NCBI GenBank assembly: GCA_018894105.1
Contig: CM032117.1
Location: forward strand, 53,317,503-53,381,502
Direction: 5' to 3'
Length of the DNA stretch: 64,000 bases
From: Jacaranda mimosifolia
Taxonomy: Eukaryota > Streptophyta > Magnoliopsida > Lamiales > Bignoniaceae
Every line of letters begins with the position of its first letter. The stretch's first letter is position 1. The notes under the pieces are model-generated. The model was given only the letters and a program-made list of their open reading frames with translations, had not been told where the DNA came from and made no database searches. The translations under genes and the position numbers were made by a program. Positions 1 to 12,225 of this stretch are shown here, piece after piece.

Positions 1-2066
1 ATCTTTCAACATGTTTAATGATCATTTGCCAACAAGGGAGAACAATAAACACTCAATCGGTTCCAATATGTCTACAAGGTGATCAACGATATATTGAACA
101 AATTATGGAAGCCAATACGGTCAACCAACAATATATAATACATATTCAATATAGATGATAGCAATTGAAACAATGAAAATTCATGGCATCGGAACAAGGA
201 TAATAAATTTGTTATCAGAAACGATATAAGAGAACAAACCCGCACATGGGTGCACGATTTAATAACGGATACAATTCATGAGTTCAAATAGTTCACAGAG
301 TTCAATCAAGCGAGAGACAATCAGTTTCAAAGAAACGACAGATAAAACCCTCACAGGGGTGCACAAAACGATTTCCATATCAGTGGAACCTCGCAAAGTT
401 CAACAATCAACAAATAATGGTAACGGTAATCAAAACATGTATTAGATCAGAGGAACCTCACAGGGTTCAACAACAAATATTGAATAAGCTTATACAAAGC
501 AAGTACCAATCGGTAGACCCTCACACAAGTACAACAATTAATAGAGTGTGATAATCAATTCAAGTACCAGGTCGGTGGATCCTCACCTCAATAACCTTAT
601 CAATGCAAATCAAAGCCTACTGATTGGCAGGATCCAACTCCTCGTCACCTAACCAAAGTGTAGGTTCACTATCAAAACCTCATTCAACCCTATAAATACA
701 ATTATACGATTAATAATCTAAAATCAATAGTTACTCGGCTAGTACGATAATTTAGGGTTTTAGTTCGCTATTATCGTTACGAAATGTGCTAATCTCGCCA
801 TTATTATGAAAATATTTTTGGAGTTCATTTATACCGATAAAAGATAATATAGTCGGATCCCTAAATTACATAATTAAGCCTTATAACGTTACATAATATC
901 GATTATAATAGCCCAATTATTGTTAATAATCCAAGTTTGTCGCTTAGGTCATGGTTACAAAAAATTAGGGTTTTCATCACCTAATTAGCTAACTAATCCA
1001 TGGTTCACATAAAACAATATAATTCCAGGTTAACTAGGCTTAAGTAACGTGCATGCATGTTTCATTTCTCATGCGTGGCTGTATTTTTCGATTGATATAC
1101 TCATTCTTTTCAATTTTACAAGGTTGTAAAAATACATACAATGACAAATTAACCTAATTCGGTCATTTACCCAAATCCTTGATATCGATAAGGAATTTTC
1201 ACGATCAGTTTCTATGATGCGATCCTTGCGATGAGATGAGAAAAATATCTGTTCGCCGAAGCCGTGCCACCGTTCTTCTTTGCCGGAGATAGTCACCACC
1301 ACCATCGGTAGATACGTCTCAGCTCAACAAACACAACCCCCACTTCAGTTTCGCCATTTGAAGTCCAATTGAAGCCTCAAAGCTGCTGGGTCTCACTCAC
1401 CGCCACGTTGGTTTTCTCCAAATTCCATTGTCGCTGCTACGGCAAACTTCAATCTAAATTGTCCTCGTGATCTATGAACTGAAAGCTACAAAACTCACAC
1501 TTGGGACGCGTCAAAAAGTTGCCAAAATGCCGCTCCCGTCAAGCTCCACTGTGGTTGGGTTTTCTGTTTAAATTTCCTAGCGGCTCACAGGTTATCTTTG
1601 CCTGCATGTAGGGTTGCTGTGCTCCGAGGTCATGGGGAAGATGATGGTCGGTTTAGTTTTTAGCTCCGGGCCGTTGCCGGTGTTGATCGCCAGAGAGAGA
1701 ATTAGATGGTTGATATTGGTGAAGAAGAAAATGAAATGGGGTGGAAGTGAAAATTCCATATTTATAAAAATGATCTTTCCTTATTCTCATATTGAACCCC
1801 TAAATTTATGATTCTGCCTTCAATTGAGTCCAAGGGTTTTAATTGGCTTCAATTTAGCCACCTAATTTATTAGTCCTCCACATTAGCCAACCTAACTTAC
1901 AAAATAAACATTGGCCCTCCAAATTTTAAATAGAGGTGAAATTAAGTCTTTTCTATTCGCATTTTAACCCATAAAACTTTAAAATTTAAAATTAAATTAA
2001 ATAAAAATTTTACAAAATAATAATTAAATAAAATATCATAATTAATGCATTTCTAGGGTTGTTACA
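1..2066 (-). mobile_element. Ty3/gypsy-type LTR, copy D (cut by window start)
   Basis: This stretch repeats the layout of the LTR copies at 14912-18121, 46862-49896 and 51790-54756: blocks reading 'cctcacaggg', a 'cagaccctcacctc'-like stretch, a run of short AT-rich blocks, a GC-rich segment near 1300-1700, then 'agtcc...ttttaattgg' blocks. It ends at about 2066 in GGGTTGTTACA, matching the GGGGTGTTACA end of copy C. No polypurine tract follows, so it is either the outer 5' LTR of a minus-strand element extending left of the window or a solo LTR. Short open frames inside it are not conserved as proteins. Confidence 0.6.
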
Positions 2067-2443
2067 CAAAACAAATCCAAACACAACCTCCGCATCTTTA
2101 GTAAGTGGGTCTTTTATATCGATACTGTATTTCTTTGTTGCATATTCTTTTAAAAAATAGAGAACACGAATTAAAATTCAAATCCAAATGTCATTGATGA
2201 TAATAATAATTAAACTGGAGTGCATATTATTAAATTTTCCCCAAATTAACATACGTCCTTATTAAATAATAATTGATCATTATAATTTAACTTATTCACT
2301 AGACACTATGTCTTATCTAATTAATAATTCAACTACTTCTAGACTTTAAGTTATTAATGATGAGTAATCAAAATCTCCTTGATTTCTGGAGATGAGAATC
2401 CTAATCACGTGCGAATTTATTATATATTTTATTTTATGAAGTT

Positions 2444-3414
2444 AGGGCTATATTTGGTTGCAAATTACTAATTTATTTTACAACTTTCAAAATATAAACA
2501 AATAAATCATACACATTCTCCAACCCCATTCTCAAAATTAAGCATGACAATGTGTCCGAGTAAATTGATTTCCCGCCTTGGATTGCCCCTAATGGGGTAT
2601 GAGTCAAATAAACGGGTTTCAAGGTGGGTTACGGGTACTAATTTTATGGACCGGCCGGGTTCGGGACAGGCTATGGGTTTAAGTAAAATTGCCCTACACT
2701 ATAAATATATATTATATATTATATATAATATATAATATATGTACATAAAATATAAAAAAATTAGGATATATAATAGCATATATATATATATTTCATCAAA
2801 TAAATAATACTTTTGTATTCATTCAATCATCATAAAAATGATGGAGAATATACTAAAATAGTTAATATTGATATTCTATTTTAAATTTTAAAAAATAGTA
2901 TTAGAAAATTGGGGGGGGGGGGGGGGGGGGAGGGGAGGGGTTGGCAGGTTAGGTCTGTCAGATTAGGAGTCTAAAGTGAAGTGGGACGAGTTTCAGGTCC
3001 AAACAGAAGTAGGTGGAGCCGGTTTCGGGTCCTGCCAAACCCGCTCCATGCCATACCCATCCCGTTGCAATCTCTACCCAAAAGACACTAAAAAAGGCTC
3101 AAAATATCCTTTCAATTCATTTTTTTACCTATTCTCCAATGTCTAGCCCTATCATTTTTTTGTTCTCTCTACCCAATCTATATATATACACATATATAAA
3201 TAATTTATCAATTTTATCTTATCCATCTAACAAAAAAGTTATTGATGTGACATCATGTCCCATTTCAAAACACAATCAAATAAACAATTTTCTCCCAACA
3301 TATTCTCCACCCACCAATCAAAATACAAATAAACAATCATCACATTCCCCAACCCTACTTCCCAAAAATCATTTTGCCAAATAAAATGCTCCAATTTACA
3401 ACTAAATATAGCCT
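2444..3414. mobile_element. MITE with TIRs, interrupted by a GC-rich insert
   Basis: The left end (AGGGCTATATTTGGTTGCAA) and the reverse complement of the right end (TAGGCTATATTTAGTTGTAA) match at about 17 of 20 positions. The arms carry 'cattctccaacccca'-type sequence on both sides of a central insert at about 2544-3085. That insert is rich in ccgg and gggt and looks like a second, nested element. No target duplication is clear. Confidence 0.45.
2911..2930. repeat. Homopolymer of 20 G
   Basis: Twenty consecutive G, followed by AGGGGAGGGG. It lies inside the nested GC-rich insert of the surrounding MITE. Long G runs are rare in plant DNA and their exact length may be a sequencing artefact. 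Confidence 0.9.
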
Positions 3415-4078
3415 AGTAGTTCTTTGCATTACTATGAAAAATAAAATAAAATAAAATAAAATAGATTACGTGTGTGTTTGTCAAAGGGGAGTTGGCCTTG
3501 GGAGCACTGGGTTAGTTGTTAGTTAGTCCTGGCATTTAATCCTATTTCACTTTCCAGGCTATGATCTAGTTGGCAAATTGAATTTATGAGCTTTGAATAA
3601 TGTTTGACTTTTCTGAGTTTATTGATTGATAATTACAGTACTAGGCCTAGGGTCCATATTCCATGGGGCATGAATTTAGATAGCATGCCAGCAAACTCGT
3701 GCAGAACTAACTGTACGTATGTACTTTTGAGATGTATTCCATTTAGACCCGAATAATAATTTGATTCTAACTATGTTTTAATATGATTTTAAGTGAGATT
3801 TTGAATTGCTTAGACTTCATTTATGAAATAATTTGAGTAAAATTAAGGTTGTGTTACGTGTTTGATATGATTAAAAAAAGAATGGATAAAATATGGGGAT
3901 TTTTAGATTTTGTAAAAAGTATAATTATAATATTATTGAATCATTATTTTTGAAAGATAATTTAAAAGATAAATTTAAACATTAGTAAAAATTAGTGTTC
4001 GAGCTACTTTTTCTTGTACTAATTTTTTCTTTTTAACAATCAAATTGCGTTCTTCATTTAGTTGATGGAATAATCAAA
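3415..4078. other. AT-rich spacer
   Basis: No gene or element boundary is visible. It contains a short (AAAAT)n run near 3441-3463. Confidence 0.5.
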
Positions 4079-4752
4079 CACTACAAGAAAACACCCCTTC
4101 ACTAACAGAAAATTTATGACGAAGAGGGTTCCATCACTGTTTGAAAACAATTGTGATGGATTTTTGATGAACTTAATAAAATAAGTAAAAATATATATTA
4201 GTCATGATATTTGTGACGGATATGAAAACTCTATATTGATATCAAGAGTCCGTCATAAATTTTATAACCTAAATATGAATTTTCGATTTGTGACAAAAAT
4301 TCCATCACAAAATTAGTTCTGTGATGCATTTTATTTTCGTCACAAACTAATCAGTGACAAAGCATATACTAACGAATTTGTGAAATAAGTCCGTCATAAA
4401 TTTAATGAGACCTATCATTTTGTGATGGACTTATTTCACAAATCCGTTAGTATACGCTTTGTCACTGATTAGTTTGTGATGAAAATAAAGTGCGTCACAG
4501 AACTAATTTTGTGATGGAATTTTTATCACAAATCGAAAAATCATATTTAGGTTACAAAATTTGTGACGGATTCTTCATATCAACATATAGCTTTCATATC
4601 CGTCACAAGTATCATGATTAATATATATTTTTGCTTATTTTATTAAGTTTGTTAGTAATTCATCAAAAATTCATCACAATTGTTTTCAAATAGTGATGAA
4701 ACGCTCTTCGTCATAAATTTTTTGTTAGTGAAGGGGGTGTTTTCTTGTAGTG
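4079..4752. mobile_element. CACTA-type foldback element, nearly full-length palindrome
   Basis: It starts CACTACAAGAAAACACCCC and ends with the reverse complement, ending ...TTTTCTTGTAGTG. It is flanked by AAA on both sides (4076-4078 and 4753-4755), the 3-bp target duplication expected of CACTA elements. The two halves are inverted copies for almost their whole length, meeting near 4415: 'gtccgtcataaattt', for example, pairs with 'aaattcatgacggac'-like sequence across the centre. There is no coding capacity. A transcript would form a hairpin of more than 300 bp. Confidence 0.85.
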
Positions 4753-4760
4753 AAAATAGC

Positions 4761-5072
4761 AAATCATGTAAAAGAAAAATTAAAAATAACTTTCATTTTA
4801 GATCAAAAATAACTTTTGTTTTAAAAAAAATAATAGTGTACGTAGTGAATTCATTTTTGCTTTGGGTGGACAATAGAACTAAGTTGTCGAATTGAATTGA
4901 ATCAAGTAAGTAATAATCAAATGGCAAATCATATAAAAATAAAATAAAATTAACTTCTATTTTAGACCATAAACAACTTTTCTTTTTATATAATATAGAT
5001 CGTGAGTTCATTTTTTTTTTTGTTGGAAAATAGACATAAGTTGTTTAATAGAATTAAATCAGGTAAATAATA
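4761..5072. repeat. Diverged tandem duplication, unit about 160 bp
   Basis: Unit 1 begins 'caaatcatgtaaaagaaaa' at 4761 and unit 2 begins 'caaatcatataaaaataaa' at 4925. Both continue through 'aactt..attttaga', 'gtgaattcattttt' or 'gtgagttcattttt', 'aagttg' and 'aattgaatcaagtaa' or 'aattaaatcaggtaa'. No gene is seen here. Confidence 0.6.
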
Positions 5073-5546
5073 TGTCCTTAATTTTGTTTTTTTCTGTTAA
5101 TTTTCTTATTATTTTCTCATATTATGAATTTTATTCATAAAATATACTCAACATCACTTGATCATCCAAGGATTAAATTTAAGTGATGAGTAAATAACAG
5201 AAACTAGCTATATCAATATTTATGTGATTTTGCACCCTAATTGTTTATTACAGTTATTAGGTCCCTTCATAATCTTGCTATAATAATATGGCTTACATTT
5301 TTCTGATCATAAGCATAATAATTCTGCTGAAAAAAAAAAAAAAATTCAACTGGAAACAAACATTAGGCTGAATTTTAAGAATCAATTCGTGCAACATTAA
5401 GCTTCAACCAGATCAGCTCTACCTTCAATCCAATTAATTTTTAGTTAAATAATTATATCAATTATAAATATCTCAAACATAGGAGTAATAAGTACTATAT
5501 ATAAAGTTAATTTTTTTTTAATAAATAAATGAAAATTTGTTTTATG

Positions 5547-5955
5547 CACTACTAGAAAAAGATAAATATGTAACAAAATAGTAAGTGACAATATATAAAT
5601 TGTCACTAATTATAGATATTAGGTGATAAAAGATTTTATTTTGTCACTTTGATGATTTTTACAAACCAAATAGTGACAAGGATATGTTTAAGTTATCACC
5701 ACTGATAAAATTAGTGACAAACCTATTGTGACAATTTAATCTATTGTGACAATTTAATGACAATAAAAATTGTCACCATAAACCATTAATTTTTATCACT
5801 ATTAAACCATATTGTGGCAAAATAAAAATTATTGTTATTTAAAAAATATAATTTATGATAAAATAAAAGGTATTGTCAATTAATACATATTATTAGCAAT
5901 AATTTTTATATATTATTTATTATTTTATCACTAATATTATATTTTTTTAGTACGT
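5547..5955. mobile_element. Small CACTA-like element of the 'gtgacaa' family
   Basis: The left end reads CACTACTAGAAAAAG; the right end TTTTTTTAGTA is only a weak partner. Inside are alternating 'gtgacaa' and 'ttgtcac' words. Its central stretch 'aatagtgacaaggatatgtttaagtt' is the unoccupied counterpart of the site where the gypsy element at 46862 inserted. Confidence 0.45.
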
Positions 5956-6202
5956 TTCGAGCAATATATCTTCATTTAATTCTAGTTATTAAGAAAATAA
6001 AACTTTAAAATAACTAATTAATTTCTTTTTATTTATTTATTTATTTTTCCTTCCCGGTCTAGTAATAATCAAATGGATTTTTTCTTTTTCTAATGTATAC
6101 CAAATATTGATATGTAATTTAATTGAATGTTGAATAAAACGCCCCAAGTGATGATCAAAATATTGACCAAAATGATATTCTATCGACATGCGCAGTGGAA
6201 GA

Positions 6203-6508
6203 TGGATAGGGAAGCATACTAAATAGCACAGAAATAGACAGGCAGAGACAGTTTTAGAAGTCATGGGCATGGATTAAAAAACCGGACCGGACCGGCAGGT
6301 CCAATCGGTCAACGGGATGGATTAAAAATCAGACCAGATCGGCCGGTCCGACCGGTGGATAGGGAAGCATACTAAATAGCACAGAAATAGACAGGCAGAG
6401 ACAGTTTTAGAAGTCATGGGGATGGGTTAAAAAACCGGACTGGACCGGCCGGTCCGACCGGTCGACGGGATGGATTAAAAACCGGATTGGACCGGCCTGT
6501 GGCCCGGT
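6203..6508. repeat. 153-bp tandem duplication across a hAT insertion junction
   Basis: Unit 1 (6203-6355) and unit 2 (from 6356) both start TGGATAGGGAAGCATACT and run through host flank, the GTCATGGG target-site copy and the first part of the GGACCGG-rich element. The duplication therefore happened after the element inserted and carries a third copy of the target site (6413-6420). Confidence 0.75.
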
Positions 6509-6997
6509 CCGATTTTTTAAAAAAAACGGAAAAAACAAAAAAAATGAATAATTTTTAAAAAACCGTCCGGTCCAGAACGGTTCGACCGGTGAACCGCTTC
6601 CGGTTCACTGGAACTGGACTGGTTTTTTTATTTTTAATTTTAATTTTTTAATTTTTTTTTATTTTTGTTTGGCCTAAGTACTAAAGTTAAAGGCCATGGT
6701 ACAAGCAAGAAGTCAAAATAACTTAATATTAGTCAATTTTCATTATTCCCAATTTCCCACAAACTTTAAACTTTAAACTTTAAACTTAATATGTTCAAAA
6801 ATTTGGATTGTGATGTTAAAGAATATCATTTGATCTCTTTATGTTTTATATTTTGATATTTTACTAATTTTTAAATACTATATATAATATAAATATATAT
6901 ATATAGCGTAATTATGACGTCACAGTTCGGTTGAACCAGTGAACCGTGAACCGGTAAGTTTTTCGGTTCAATGAACGGTCCGATTTTTCGAACACTG
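6268..6997. mobile_element. Non-autonomous hAT-type element
   Basis: The left end CATGGATTAAAAAACCGG and the reverse complement of the right end, CAGTGTTCGAAAAATCGG, are imperfect TIRs. The 8-bp direct repeat GTCATGGG flanks it (6260-6267 and 6998-7005). The body is dominated by the words ggttcgaccgg and ggaccgg. The same family occurs at 29584-30244. No coding capacity. Confidence 0.7.
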
Positions 6998-7047
6998 GTC
7001 ATGGGCGCATGCACGTTCATTACATCACTATATTTCTTTGAATTATT

Positions 7048-7492
7048 GAGGGAGAGTTTGGTTATATTTTTTTAAAATAATTTTATTTTAAGGAAATATA
7101 ATTAAATATACATTCATTTTTTTCTCCAAAATATTAAAATGAGTTTTTTCAAATTTTTTTTCATTTTTCAATATATACGTACATATATATATCATATATG
7201 TTTTATTATTATTCTTATAATAAAAAAATTGCTCAATTCTATTTTTACCTCAAAAACTCAATAAAAAAATATTGATTTGATTGCTACAGTAAAAAATATC
7301 TTCCCTTAAAACATAAATAAATATACCAAAACTCGCCCAAAATAAATTTTTAACTATTTCCCAAAACGTAACCAAAAATATATTATATTTTCCAACACAA
7401 TTTTCACATTCTCCAATCTCACTTTCAACATTTATTCTCCCAAAACACATATATATTAAAATAACACAAAATGCATAACCAAACATTACCTA
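7048..7492. mobile_element. MITE with TTTGGTTAT termini
   Basis: It starts near 'agggagagtttggttata' and ends 'ataaccaaacattacct', an inverted pair. The interior is AT-rich with 'ctccaatctcactttcaac' stretches. The open frame within it is fortuitous. Confidence 0.5.
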
Positions 7493-8504
7493 AACATATG
7501 TTGTAAGTATAACAGGAGTTCGTTTTTTTCATTTTATTTTCTTTTGTTTTTTAAATTGAGTTTCTTTCTTCCTCCGAGAAGTAAGAATTCATCGACATCA
7601 ACCGGCAAAATTGGTGGATTGTAGGATGGAATGGCCCACAGCAATATGCAGAATAGAGTTCACATGGGGACCATTAAAGGATCATGTGCAATGCCTTACT
7701 GAAATGGGGCTCCACAGGTCCAATTTGTTGATGTAACACTTATATTTTAATTTCACCTAAAAGTTGAATCTGTTAATTTTCTTTTCTTTTCTTTTTTCTT
7801 TTCATATTTCCTCCTTTATCATGATATTCTGAGTTTCTAATAATGTTACGTGCATTATATATTCTTTTTGTGTGCAGAATTTAAATTCAAAGGTAATTTC
7901 ATTGTGGCATCGGTGTCCGTCGTTTTACATGTCTTGAGATTTGGATATAATTAGAATTACATGAAATATCTAGAAATATTTCACATCAAGTAATTTACTA
8001 AATGTACCATGCATATTATTTTTACAGTCAATTAGAAAAGTAGGGAGTGACAATGGAAGGAGAAAAAAAAAAAAAAGGATATGGGGAGTGATTCTTGAAG
8101 GATATATGTGTCAAGAGAAGAAGAAGGGAAAAAAAGAAAAAAAAACACCAAAATTTCTGACATTTTTTCTATGACAATGGAAGGAGAAACAGCGGCAACA
8201 AGAAGCGAAATACAAAAAGAAGTGATCGAAAGAAATAAATATATGTTTTCTGTATTTACAGTTTTAAATGTCTGTGATTTTTCAGTGTTGTACTTATTTC
8301 TTGTCTATTTTCTCATGTTTAGGGTTTTTATTCCCTTTTTAGTTGTTAAACACTTGAACCCAATTGATATATATGATTTTTATTGTGAGATGAGAAGTTT
8401 TTTATTTGTATTTGAAAGTCATGAAAGTTGTACTTCACTTTTTTGAGGTTTATAATTCTTTTTACCTGAAATTATACGGTAAAATTATCTGAAAGTGGTA
8501 GTAT
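7493..8504. other. Spacer without a recognisable gene
   Basis: Purine-rich around 8040-8230. The phrase 'tgacaatggaaggagaaa' occurs twice, at about 8048 and 8174, a diverged short duplication. An open frame of 112 codons at 8108-8446 starts in this low-complexity tract and resembles nothing I know. Confidence 0.4.
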
Positions 8505-8897
8505 ATTATTTGTGGTACAAAACATCCAAGCTTACAGTACACATTAAGCAAAAGTATAGTATATAATCTGTGTAACTGCAGTATATTTTAGAAGTAAATG
8601 TAGTATAAACATTCAAACTTGCAGTACACATTAAACAAAAGTGTAGTATATAATCTGTGTAACTGCAGTATATTTTAAAAGCATTTGTAGTACAAAATAT
8701 TCAAAGTTGCAGATTAAATGAAATTATAGTATATAATTTGTGTGCATGCAGTATATTTTAGAAGCATCTATAGTACAAAAGTATTAAAGCATGCAATATA
8801 CATTAACTGAAAATGTAGTATATAATTTGTGTATCTGTAGTACAAAATATTTAAGCCTGTAGTATATATTAAGTGAAAATGTAGTATATAATCTGTG
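8505..8897. repeat. Tandem array 1, left part, period about 85-90 bp
   Basis: Units contain, in order, 'gtagtacaaaacattcaag', 'cagtacacattaa', 'gtagtatataatctgtgtaa' and 'ctgcagtatattttagaagc'. About four to five diverged units precede a transposon fragment; the array resumes at 9595. The words GTACAA and AGTATA recur in all four arrays of this region. Confidence 0.85.
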
Positions 8898-9594
8898 TAA
8901 AGAGGAGCTAAACTCATCCGGTGCAAAAAAGAGATCAGAGTTGAGTTGGGGCACCGCATACACTTCGAGTCCTTGTGTATGTGTTGACGAGGACGTCAAC
9001 AGATCGAGTGGGGGAGAATGTCATGGGTCGCTCATTGGAGAAGAATTGCGACCGTGACTTGAAGGGGCATTAGGAGCGACAAGACATTGTCGACTCACCT
9101 GATAAGGCGAAAAAGGCCCATGAGCAGAGACTCTTACGAGGTGCGGTTTGAAAAACTGTTTCAATGGCATATTCCTTGAGTTATGAGGATGCTTCCCACC
9201 AAGTTTGAAGTCATTCCGTGTCCGTTTGGGCACCGAACATTGAGGGCGACCTAGAGCGGTCTTACTGCACGCAGGTAGTGCAAAGATGCATTGAGCAGAG
9301 TGTCTTGGAAAATGAATTTTGTGAAACTGTTTCAGTGGGGTGTTCCTTGAGGTGTTGGCAACGTTCCCACCAAGTTTCACCAGTAGACGGTTCCGTTTAG
9401 ATAGGAAACGGCGAAGATCTTTAGAATGCGGCAGTGCAGTGGCATTGCTGTAATTCCAGCTTATTGCGAGGGAAATTACTGTTTCATGGAGAATCGGACG
9501 GGGCTGAAACTTTGTGGAGTTAATGTATAAGCCGAGAGCTATCCAACGGTTCAAGCGGCAAGTGATTTGGACACTGGGAGAGGAAGTTGCGAAA
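8898..9594 (+). mobile_element. Ty3/gypsy 3' fragment (pol end, PPT, LTR) inside the array
   Basis: A GC-richer block interrupts array 1. It reads 'gacgaggacgtcaacag' and then 'gagtgggggagaatgtca', which looks like the polypurine tract and LTR start (TGTCATGGGTCG, about 9019) at the 3' end of a gypsy element. Two diverged units of about 160 bp sharing 'aaactgtttca', 'ttccttgag' and 'ttcccaccaagttt' occur at about 9105-9230 and 9270-9390. The right LTR end is not recognisable. An open frame of 197 codons on the - strand spans it but has no family resemblance. Confidence 0.5.
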
Positions 9595-10150
9595 ATGTAG
9601 TACAAAACATTCAAGCCTATAGATTAAATGAAATTATAGTATATAATCTGTATACATGCAGTATATTTTAGAAGCATCTGTAGTACAAAAATATTCAAGC
9701 GTGCAGTATACATTAACTGAAAATATAGTATATAATTTGTGTATCTGCAGTACATTTTAGAAGCAACTGTAGTACAAAATATTTAAGTCTGCAGTATACA
9801 TTAAATGAAAGTGTAGTATATAATCTCTGTAACTGCAATACATTTTATAAACAAATGTAGTATAAACATTTATGCTTGCAGTTCACATCAGGCAAAAGTG
9901 TAGCATATAATCTATGTAACTGCAGTACATTTTAGAAGCATCTATAGTACAAAACATTCAAGCATGTAGATTAAATTAAATTATAATTTAATATTTGTAT
10001 ATATGCAGTACATTTTAGAAGCATCTGTATTACAAAAACATTTAGGCATGTAGTACATATTAACTGAAAATGTAGTATATAATATGTGTATCTATAGTAC
10101 ATTTTAGAAGCAACTGTAGTACAAAACATTTAAGCCTATAGGGTTTGAAT
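9595..10150. repeat. Tandem array 1, right part
   Basis: Same 85-90 bp unit as 8505-8897, about six diverged units ('gtagtacaaaacatt...gtagtatataatctgtg...cagtacattttagaagc'). The last unit ends in 'aagcctatagggtttgaatc'. Confidence 0.85.
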
Positions 10151-10254
10151 CATACTTTGTATGTACATACATATGTAAATTGAAGCATACTTTGTTTATA
10201 ATATTATTTTGTATGTAAGTATAATTCTCCATCAAGTATTTATAATATTTTTAT

Positions 10255-11165
10255 TTCAGTACAATATGAGGGAAATGAATTACAAATGTAGAACGAACAA
10301 AGTATAAATGATGTTATGTTGAAGTACACTTCAGTTCAATTGAAATCGAGCAGTGAATTTTAGTACAATATGATGGAAATGAAGTACAAATATAGAAGAA
10401 AAAAAAAGTATAAATGGTGTTATGTTGAAGTACACTTCAATTAAATTGAAATTAGGTAGTGAATTTAAGTACAATATGATGGAAATGAAGTATAAATATA
10501 GAACAAACAAAGTATAAATGGTGTTATATTAAAATACAATTCAATTAAATTGAAATTGAGCAGTAAATTTGAATACAATATGAGGGAAATGAAGTACAAG
10601 CGTAGAACAAACAAAATATAAATAGTGTTATGTTGAAGTACAGTTCAATTAAATTGAAACCGGACAGTGAATTTGAGTACAATATGATGGAAATGAAGTA
10701 CAAACGTAGAACAAATAAAGTATAAATGATGTTATGTTGAAGTACACTTCAATTAAATTGAAGTTGAACAGTGAATTTGAGTACAATATGATGTAAATGA
10801 AATACTAACTTAGAACAAATAAAATATAAATAGTGTTATGTTGAAGTACACTTCAACTAAATTGAAATCGAACAGTGAATTTGAGTACAATATCATAGAA
10901 ATGAAGTACAAACATAAAACAAACAAAATATAAATGGTGTTATGTTGAAGTACACTTCAATTAAATTGAAATCAGGAAGTGAATTGAGTATAATATGATG
11001 AAAATAAAGTACAAATATAGAACAAACAAAGTATAAATGGTATTATGTTAAAGTATACTTCAATTCAATTGAAACCGGACAATGAATTTGAGTACAATAT
11101 AATGAAAATGTAGTACAAATGTAGAAAAAACAAAATATAAATGATATTATGTTGAAGTACACTTA
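10255..11165. repeat. Tandem array 2, period about 105 bp
   Basis: Units run 'gaagtacaaa.gtagaacaaac', 'aaagtataaatggtgttatg', 'ttgaagtacacttcaatt', 'aaattgaaatcggacagtg' and 'gagtacaatatgatggaaat'. Starts near 10380, 10486, 10590, 10694, 10797 and 10901 show the spacing. At least eight units. Confidence 0.9.
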
Positions 11166-11504
11166 TTGCAATTGAATAATTAGTCTCCAATAATTGTAGT
11201 GATGATCAAATACAATATTTTGAGATTATCAAATAAGGTGAAGTATGTATTTGTACGGGTTATAGGGTGGATATTATTGTCAAATGCTCATTTATTTACA
11301 TCTTTGAAAATATAAGTATTCTTTACATTACTGCGATTGATAACATTCATTCGTTCAACATTAGTGGTTAACACTTTAAAACTTTAATATTATTTTATTC
11401 ATAGAATAAATATTACACACATTTTTAGAGTTTGGTTATTAATTACTGAGACTTAAAAATCAAATCATGGAACAAATTTCAATTCAACAATATTAGTAAA
11501 AATA

Positions 11505-11960
11505 TTAAGAAATGGAGTACATAATGGCCGAAATGAAATACAAATGTCATGAAATCAAGTATAAATATTTCAGATTGAGGTACGAAAGCGCTGATATCTT
11601 GGACAACATCCATTTGATAACTTCCATGTTAAACAAGTACATTATTGCCAAAAAGAAGTACAAATGTCATGAAATCAAGTATAATTCTACCAGATTGGGG
11701 TACAAAATAACTGATATCTTGGACAACATGCAAAAATGCCAATTTCACGCTAAATCAAATACATAATTGTCGAAATGAAGTACAATTGTCATGACATCAA
11801 GTATAATTCTCCCAGATTGGGGTGCAAAATAACTGATATCTCGGGCAATATACAAAAATGCCAATTTTACGCTAAATCAAGTACATGATTACCGAAATAA
11901 AGTACAAATATCAAGAAATCAAGTATAAATCTCCTAGATTAATTTACAAATTTAGCTAGA
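11505..11960. repeat. Tandem array 3, period about 121 bp
   Basis: Units contain 'gaagtacaaatgtcatgaaa', 'tcaagtataattct', 'cagattggggtac' and 'aactgatatcttggacaac'. Starts lie near 11533, 11655, 11776 and 11900. A frame of 84 codons across two units is a by-product of the repeat. Confidence 0.85.
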
Positions 11961-11973
11961 TTACTGATTCTTT

Positions 11974-12225
11974 GCAGGTTCGACGATTATGTCCTGTTCT
12001 ACCACACATTTTATACTTAATTACACGTTTCTCAATTTGTGATGGAATCCTCTATGCTCAGGTTGAGATCGGCAATTAGGTGCATTAATGACGCCATCAT
12101 CATCTAGAGGGAACATATGCATATCGTATATAGGAATAGGGTTTATCACTGCTTGATATGTTTGTTGATACATCTCAACTCGGTAATATTGATTGGTAAA
12201 GTCATACGATGAAAGTGACTTTGAC
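11974..12225 (-). pseudogene. MuDR-type transposase, C-terminal exon with zinc knuckle (decayed)
   Basis: Read on the - strand, this gives a MULE transposase tail. First comes INPIPIYDMHMFPLDDDGV, matching the usual conserved 'I.P.P....W' region. After a change of frame comes RIPSQIEKRVIKYK, followed by MCGRTGHNRRTC. The Cys-x2-Cys-x4-His-x4-Cys type knuckle ending GHNRRTC is typical of plant MURA proteins, although the first Cys of the knuckle appears replaced here. At least one frameshift separates the two blocks. The DDE and SWIM regions that should precede it are missing; tandem array 4 lies there instead. Family assignment is good; function is lost. Confidence 0.7.

Noticed and set aside
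2544..3384. Two open frames around the G20 run
   Set aside because: Both are within nested MITE sequence; proline- and asparagine-rich translation reflects base composition.
8108..8446. Possible small gene of 112 codons
   Set aside because: It begins in purine-rich low-complexity sequence, ends in hydrophobic low-complexity sequence, and shows no splice or promoter context.
9021..9614. Open frame of 197 codons on the - strand
   Set aside because: It lies across a transposon LTR-like block containing a 160-bp duplication; no domain or signal is recognisable and composition follows the repeat.
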